Part shown: piece after piece, positions 6,465 through 8,385 of the stretch
Layout of the letters: each line of letters opens with the position of its first letter
Position numbering within the stretch: position 1 is the first letter of the stretch
Assembly (NCBI GenBank): GCA_004028495.1
Contig: MTKS01000049.1
Span: 1-8,385 of the forward strand
Source of the DNA: Candidatus Electrothrix marina
GTDB taxonomy: Bacteria; Desulfobacterota; Desulfobulbia; Desulfobulbales; Desulfobulbaceae
DNA length: 8,385 nucleotides
Reading direction: 5' to 3'
The notes under the pieces: model-generated
Database searches by the model: none
What the model was told of the DNA's origin: nothing
The model's input: only the letters and a program-made list of their open reading frames with translations
Position numbers and translations under genes: made by a program

Positions 6465-6691
6465 TGGTGGTGGAGAATATGAAAGTTTCTTGTAAACATT
6501 ATATATTAGCTATAGTTGGGCTTGCTGTAACGGGCGTCTTGTTTCTGGCAAAGTATATATTCCCACATAATTCCTTCGTGTTAAAATGGCTGAATGACTG
6601 GCCTCAGTTTTTCTTAATTATTGGTTTTGTTCTTATCGTGTATTTTTTTGAAAGAAAAATTATAATAAAAAAAACGGATAGGAATCAATAG
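6464..6691 (+). CDS. Two-helix membrane immunity protein for CT4 (75 aa)
   Basis: ATG 6464 overlaps the CT4 stop as TAATG, the same arrangement as at CT3; I chose it for that reason. ATG 6479 is an alternative giving 70 residues, but its GGAG is only three bases away. Two hydrophobic helices lie at about residues 13-29 (YILAIVGLAVTGVLFLA) and 47-62 (PQFFLIIGFVLIVYFF). They are joined by a loop with KYIFPHNSFVL and followed by a basic tail (ERKIIIKK). The loop motif matches KHIFPEKHIL in the CT3 partner, so the two are distant relatives despite low overall identity. The final codons AAT CAA TAG fall inside the left arm of hairpin element copy 3, so the inserted element supplies the stop and the original C-terminus may have been longer. 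Confidence 0.75.
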   Translation: MVVENMKVSCKHYILAIVGLAVTGVLFLAKYIFPHNSFVLKWLNDWPQFFLIIGFVLIVYFFERKIIIKKTDRNQ

Positions 6692-6709
6692 GGTCGGACT
6701 CAATTGATT
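6683..6709. repeat. Junction hairpin element, copy 3
   Basis: Arms AATCAAT (6683-6689) and ATTGATT (6703-6709) flank AGGGTCGGACTCA, followed by TTT-CAAGAGAAGGG, matching copy 2 through the purine patch but not through the ATG leader. It overlaps the 3' end of the CT4 immunity gene and precedes the Rhs remnant. Confidence 0.8.
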
Positions 6710-6733
6710 TTCAAGAGAAGGGAGATCAGGCGA

Positions 6734-6843
6734 CCGCACCGAATACGTGACCGTAAACGGTAACAACCGTCTGGACTACGTCACCCGCCCGGACAGCTCT
6801 GTGCGCAGCTATGTCCACGACAACAGCGGCAGAATCACCTCGG
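6734..6843 (+). pseudogene. Rhs core remnant without toxin tip
   Basis: 110 bases matching main-gene positions 1048-1157 with no length change, encoding RTEYVTVNGNNRLDYVTRPD and SSVRSYVHDNSGRITS. The frame is open from 6708 to a TAA at 6897, but after ITS it runs into unrelated codons, has no convincing start and carries neither core end nor toxin. It looks like the eroded last cassette of the array, with the tip and immunity gene deleted. The final CACCTCGGCACAC also resembles the DHLGTP codons of the core (near 2918), so an internal deletion through a shared CACCTCGG is possible. Confidence 0.8.
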
Positions 6844-6859
6844 CACACAGACAAACATT

Positions 6860-6881
6860 GGGGTTGACCCCGAGTAGACTC
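6860..6881. repeat. Two adjacent short inverted repeats
   Basis: GGGGT-TG-ACCCC (6860-6871) is followed at once by GAGT-AG-ACTC (6872-6881), between the Rhs remnant and the DUF1566 gene. It could be a small operator, a weak structure, or a decayed copy of the junction hairpin (the GGGGT..GA..C pattern is partly shared). It lies about 27 bases before the DUF1566 start. Confidence 0.35.
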
Positions 6882-6907
6882 AATAACTCAGCAAGATAAG
6901 GAGAAAG

Positions 6908-8221
6908 ATGAGGAGGTGTATCAAGCAGGTCGCAACAGGGCTGTTACTGACAGGATTGTTGCTGACAACCGGTGGATTCGGGGTGAGAAATTCTGAAGCA
7001 GCAGGAAACTCCGAAGCTGCGGCTGTGCAGAGTGCGCTCTCCCTGCTGCTCCTGAACGGTTTGTCAGCAACAGAAACAACACTGAACTATCCGATTGTGG
7101 ATACAGGAGTCAGTACTTATTACAGTAATAACTCTCTCCTGACCTCCGCACCGGCGACCGGTGAAGCCTTTTACGGCCAGGATGCCCACTGCAACGGCAA
7201 TCAGCCCTCGTATACGGATAACGGCGACGGAACTGTGACCGATAATGTCACCGGTCTGATGTGGCAGCAGGACATGGGTTCAAAAATGACTTGGTCCGAC
7301 GCCAATGCCCAGCCCTCAAGTTTAAGCCTCGGCGGGCACACCGATTGGCGGCTGCCCACCATCAAAGAACTGTACTCTTTGATTCTCTTCACCGGAGCTA
7401 AGGGAGACGGCAACGATCCGGATACTTATACCCTGTTTATCGATACCGATTATTTTATTCAGCCCTTTGGCGACACGGCAAACACTGAAGAACGGATTAT
7501 AGATGCCCAGACCTGGTCGGCCACCGAGTATGTGGGCACGACTATGGGCGGAGATGCAACCGTGTTCGGCGTTAATTTTATTGACGGTCGGATCAAAGGG
7601 TACCCGAAATATAATCCGCCTGCGAATACCGCCAGCGAAGGCACTGCGTATTTTCGTTTTGTGCGCGGCAATACCGACTACGGAACAAATAATTTTGTGG
7701 ACAACGAGAACGGTACGGTTTCCGACTTGGCCACGGGACTGATGTGGCAGCAGGCGGATGACGGGACGGCACGCGACTGGGAAAATGCACTTGCCTATGC
7801 CGAAGGGCTTGAACTGGCCGGACATGATGATTGGCGGCTCCCCAATGCCAAAGAGCTGCAGAGTATTGTGGATTATACCCGTTCACCGGATGTAACCGGC
7901 TCTGCCGCGATTGATCCGCTGTTTTTCACAACGGAGATTGAGGACCCGGACGGGAAATCGCAATATCCGTATTTCTGGACCGGAACCACGCATATTGACA
8001 GTTATGCCCCTGTAGTCTATGACAAGGCGGTGTATATCGCCTTTGGCGAAGCCCAAGGTAAGATGGAACCAGACTATGTGCTGTATGATGTCCACGGTGC
8101 CGGAGCGCAGCGCAGTGATCCCAAGTCCGGTGATTCCGGTGATTTTCCCGACTACATGGGACCTCAGGGAGATGTCCGTTATATGATGAATTATGTACGA
8201 TGTGTCCGCGATATAAATTAA
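6908..8221 (+). CDS. Secreted protein with two DUF1566 (Lcl C-terminal) domains
   Basis: 437 residues. ATG 6908 follows AAGGAG (6898-6903). The N-terminus is a signal peptide: basic MRRCIKQ, then a hydrophobic core [14 protein letters not shown] and a small-residue region; there is no lipobox Cys. Two repeats of the DUF1566/Lcl_C family follow. The first starts near residue 102 ([20 protein letters not shown]) with [10 protein letters not shown] at about 146. The second starts near residue 263 ([20 protein letters not shown]) with [13 protein letters not shown] at about 308. The protein closes with the usual YVRCVRD. These domains occur in exported proteins, and the Legionella Lcl version mediates attachment to glycans; the role here is unknown. 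It is unrelated to the Rhs array and probably belongs to the native flank, 25 bases ahead of the sucD-like gene. Confidence 0.88.
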   Translation: MRRCIKQVATGLLLTGLLLTTGGFGVRNSEAAGNSEAAAVQSALSLLLLNGLSATETTLNYPIVDTGVSTYYSNNSLLTSAPATGEAFYGQDAHCNGNQPSYTDNGDGTVTDNVTGLMWQQDMGSKMTWSDANAQPSSLSLGGHTDWRLPTIKELYSLILFTGAKGDGNDPDTYTLFIDTDYFIQPFGDTANTEERIIDAQTWSATEYVGTTMGGDATVFGVNFIDGRIKGYPKYNPPANTASEGTAYFRFVRGNTDYGTNNFVDNENGTVSDLATGLMWQQADDGTARDWENALAYAEGLELAGHDDWRLPNAKELQSIVDYTRSPDVTGSAAIDPLFFTTEIEDPDGKSQYPYFWTGTTHIDSYAPVVYDKAVYIAFGEAQGKMEPDYVLYDVHGAGAQRSDPKSGDSGDFPDYMGPQGDVRYMMNYVRCVRDIN

Positions 8222-8246
8222 GGACAAGGAAACGGATACCCAACCT

Positions 8247-8385
8247 ATGAGTATTTTTATCAACCGGGACACCCGACTCCTTGTTCAGGGAATCACCGGC
8301 AAAGAAGGACAGTTCCATGCCCTGCAATGTCTCGAATACGGCACCAGAGTGGTGGCCGGTGTCACGCCGGGAAAGGCGGGTCAGG
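8247..8385 (+). CDS. sucD: Succinyl-CoA synthetase alpha subunit-like protein (3' partial)
   Basis: Translation from ATG 8247 to the window edge gives 46 codons: [40 protein letters not shown] and PGKAGQ. This matches the N-terminus of the succinyl-CoA ligase alpha subunit, including the CoA-binding Rossmann start ([11 protein letters not shown], compare QGFTGSQGTFH in E. coli SucD) and VVAGVTPGK. The enzyme couples succinyl-CoA cleavage to nucleotide triphosphate synthesis in the TCA cycle. Related ligases such as malate-CoA ligase share this start, so the exact substrate is not proven. The gene lies 25 bases after the DUF1566 stop. The best ribosome-binding candidate (AAGGA, 8226-8230) is far from the ATG. 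A beta subunit (sucC) is not visible. Confidence 0.85.
   Translation, partial: MSIFINRDTRLLVQGITGKEGQFHALQCLEYGTRVVAGVTPGKAGQ

Noticed and set aside
2687..6709. Junction hairpins as a CRISPR array
   Set aside because: Only three copies, spaced by 1.7-2.3 kb of coding cassettes, with no regular short spacers and no cas genes.
6862..6890. TTGACC as a -35 box for the DUF1566 gene
   Set aside because: No acceptable -10 hexamer lies 16-18 bases downstream; TTGACC is part of the GGGGTTGACCCC inverted repeat.
7322..8327. Several minus-strand open frames opposite the DUF1566 gene
   Set aside because: They are shadows of a clearly coding plus-strand gene with repeated domains and show no recognisable family or start signals.

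Overview
The window holds the 3' end of a polymorphic Rhs (YD-repeat) toxin locus, followed by a secreted DUF1566 protein and the start of a housekeeping gene resembling succinyl-CoA synthetase alpha (sucD). All genes are on the + strand. Base composition is moderate in the Rhs core and the DUF1566 gene and visibly AT-richer in the toxin tails and immunity genes. Together with the DUF1566 protein, this fits a Gram-negative bacterium, possibly Desulfobacterota (Desulfobulbaceae or cable-bacterium type), but the sequence alone does not settle the taxonomy.

Layout: (1) 1-2266, a long Rhs protein open at the left edge, with YD repeats, the conserved Rhs core and a 179-residue variable C-terminal toxin (CT1). 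Its immunity gene follows at 2269-2658. (2) About 2749-3591, a displaced ('orphan') cassette of one 150-codon piece of Rhs core fused to a His-rich CT2, then a 209-residue putative immunity gene (3608-4237). (3) 4440-5288, a second displaced cassette with a Gly/Ala-rich CT3, then a two-helix membrane protein (5288-5527). (4) About 5548-6464, a third displaced cassette with CT4, which is related to CT3, followed by another two-helix membrane protein (6464-6691). (5) 6734-6843, a 110-bp remnant of Rhs DNA with no toxin. (6) 6908-8221, the DUF1566 protein, then from 8247 the first 46 codons of the sucD-like gene.

The main Rhs protein should be the delivered toxin, and each downstream cassette is a spare tip with its own antidote. 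The same 450-bp Rhs core block occurs four times without any length change (1271-1720, 2749-3198, 4458-4907, 5646-6095). Homologous recombination could therefore swap the tip of the main gene. Retained immunity genes would also protect against siblings that still deploy an older tip.

Three features go beyond a standard Rhs array. CT3 and CT4 are diverged relatives with a shared C-terminal motif and related two-helix immunity proteins, which suggests a membrane-acting toxin family. A short hairpin element with arms AATCAAT/ATTGATT sits at three of the four cassette junctions. The second and third cassettes share a start-codon leader running into an A-tract whose length decides whether the ATG is in frame with the Rhs core (A9 in frame, A5 out of frame).
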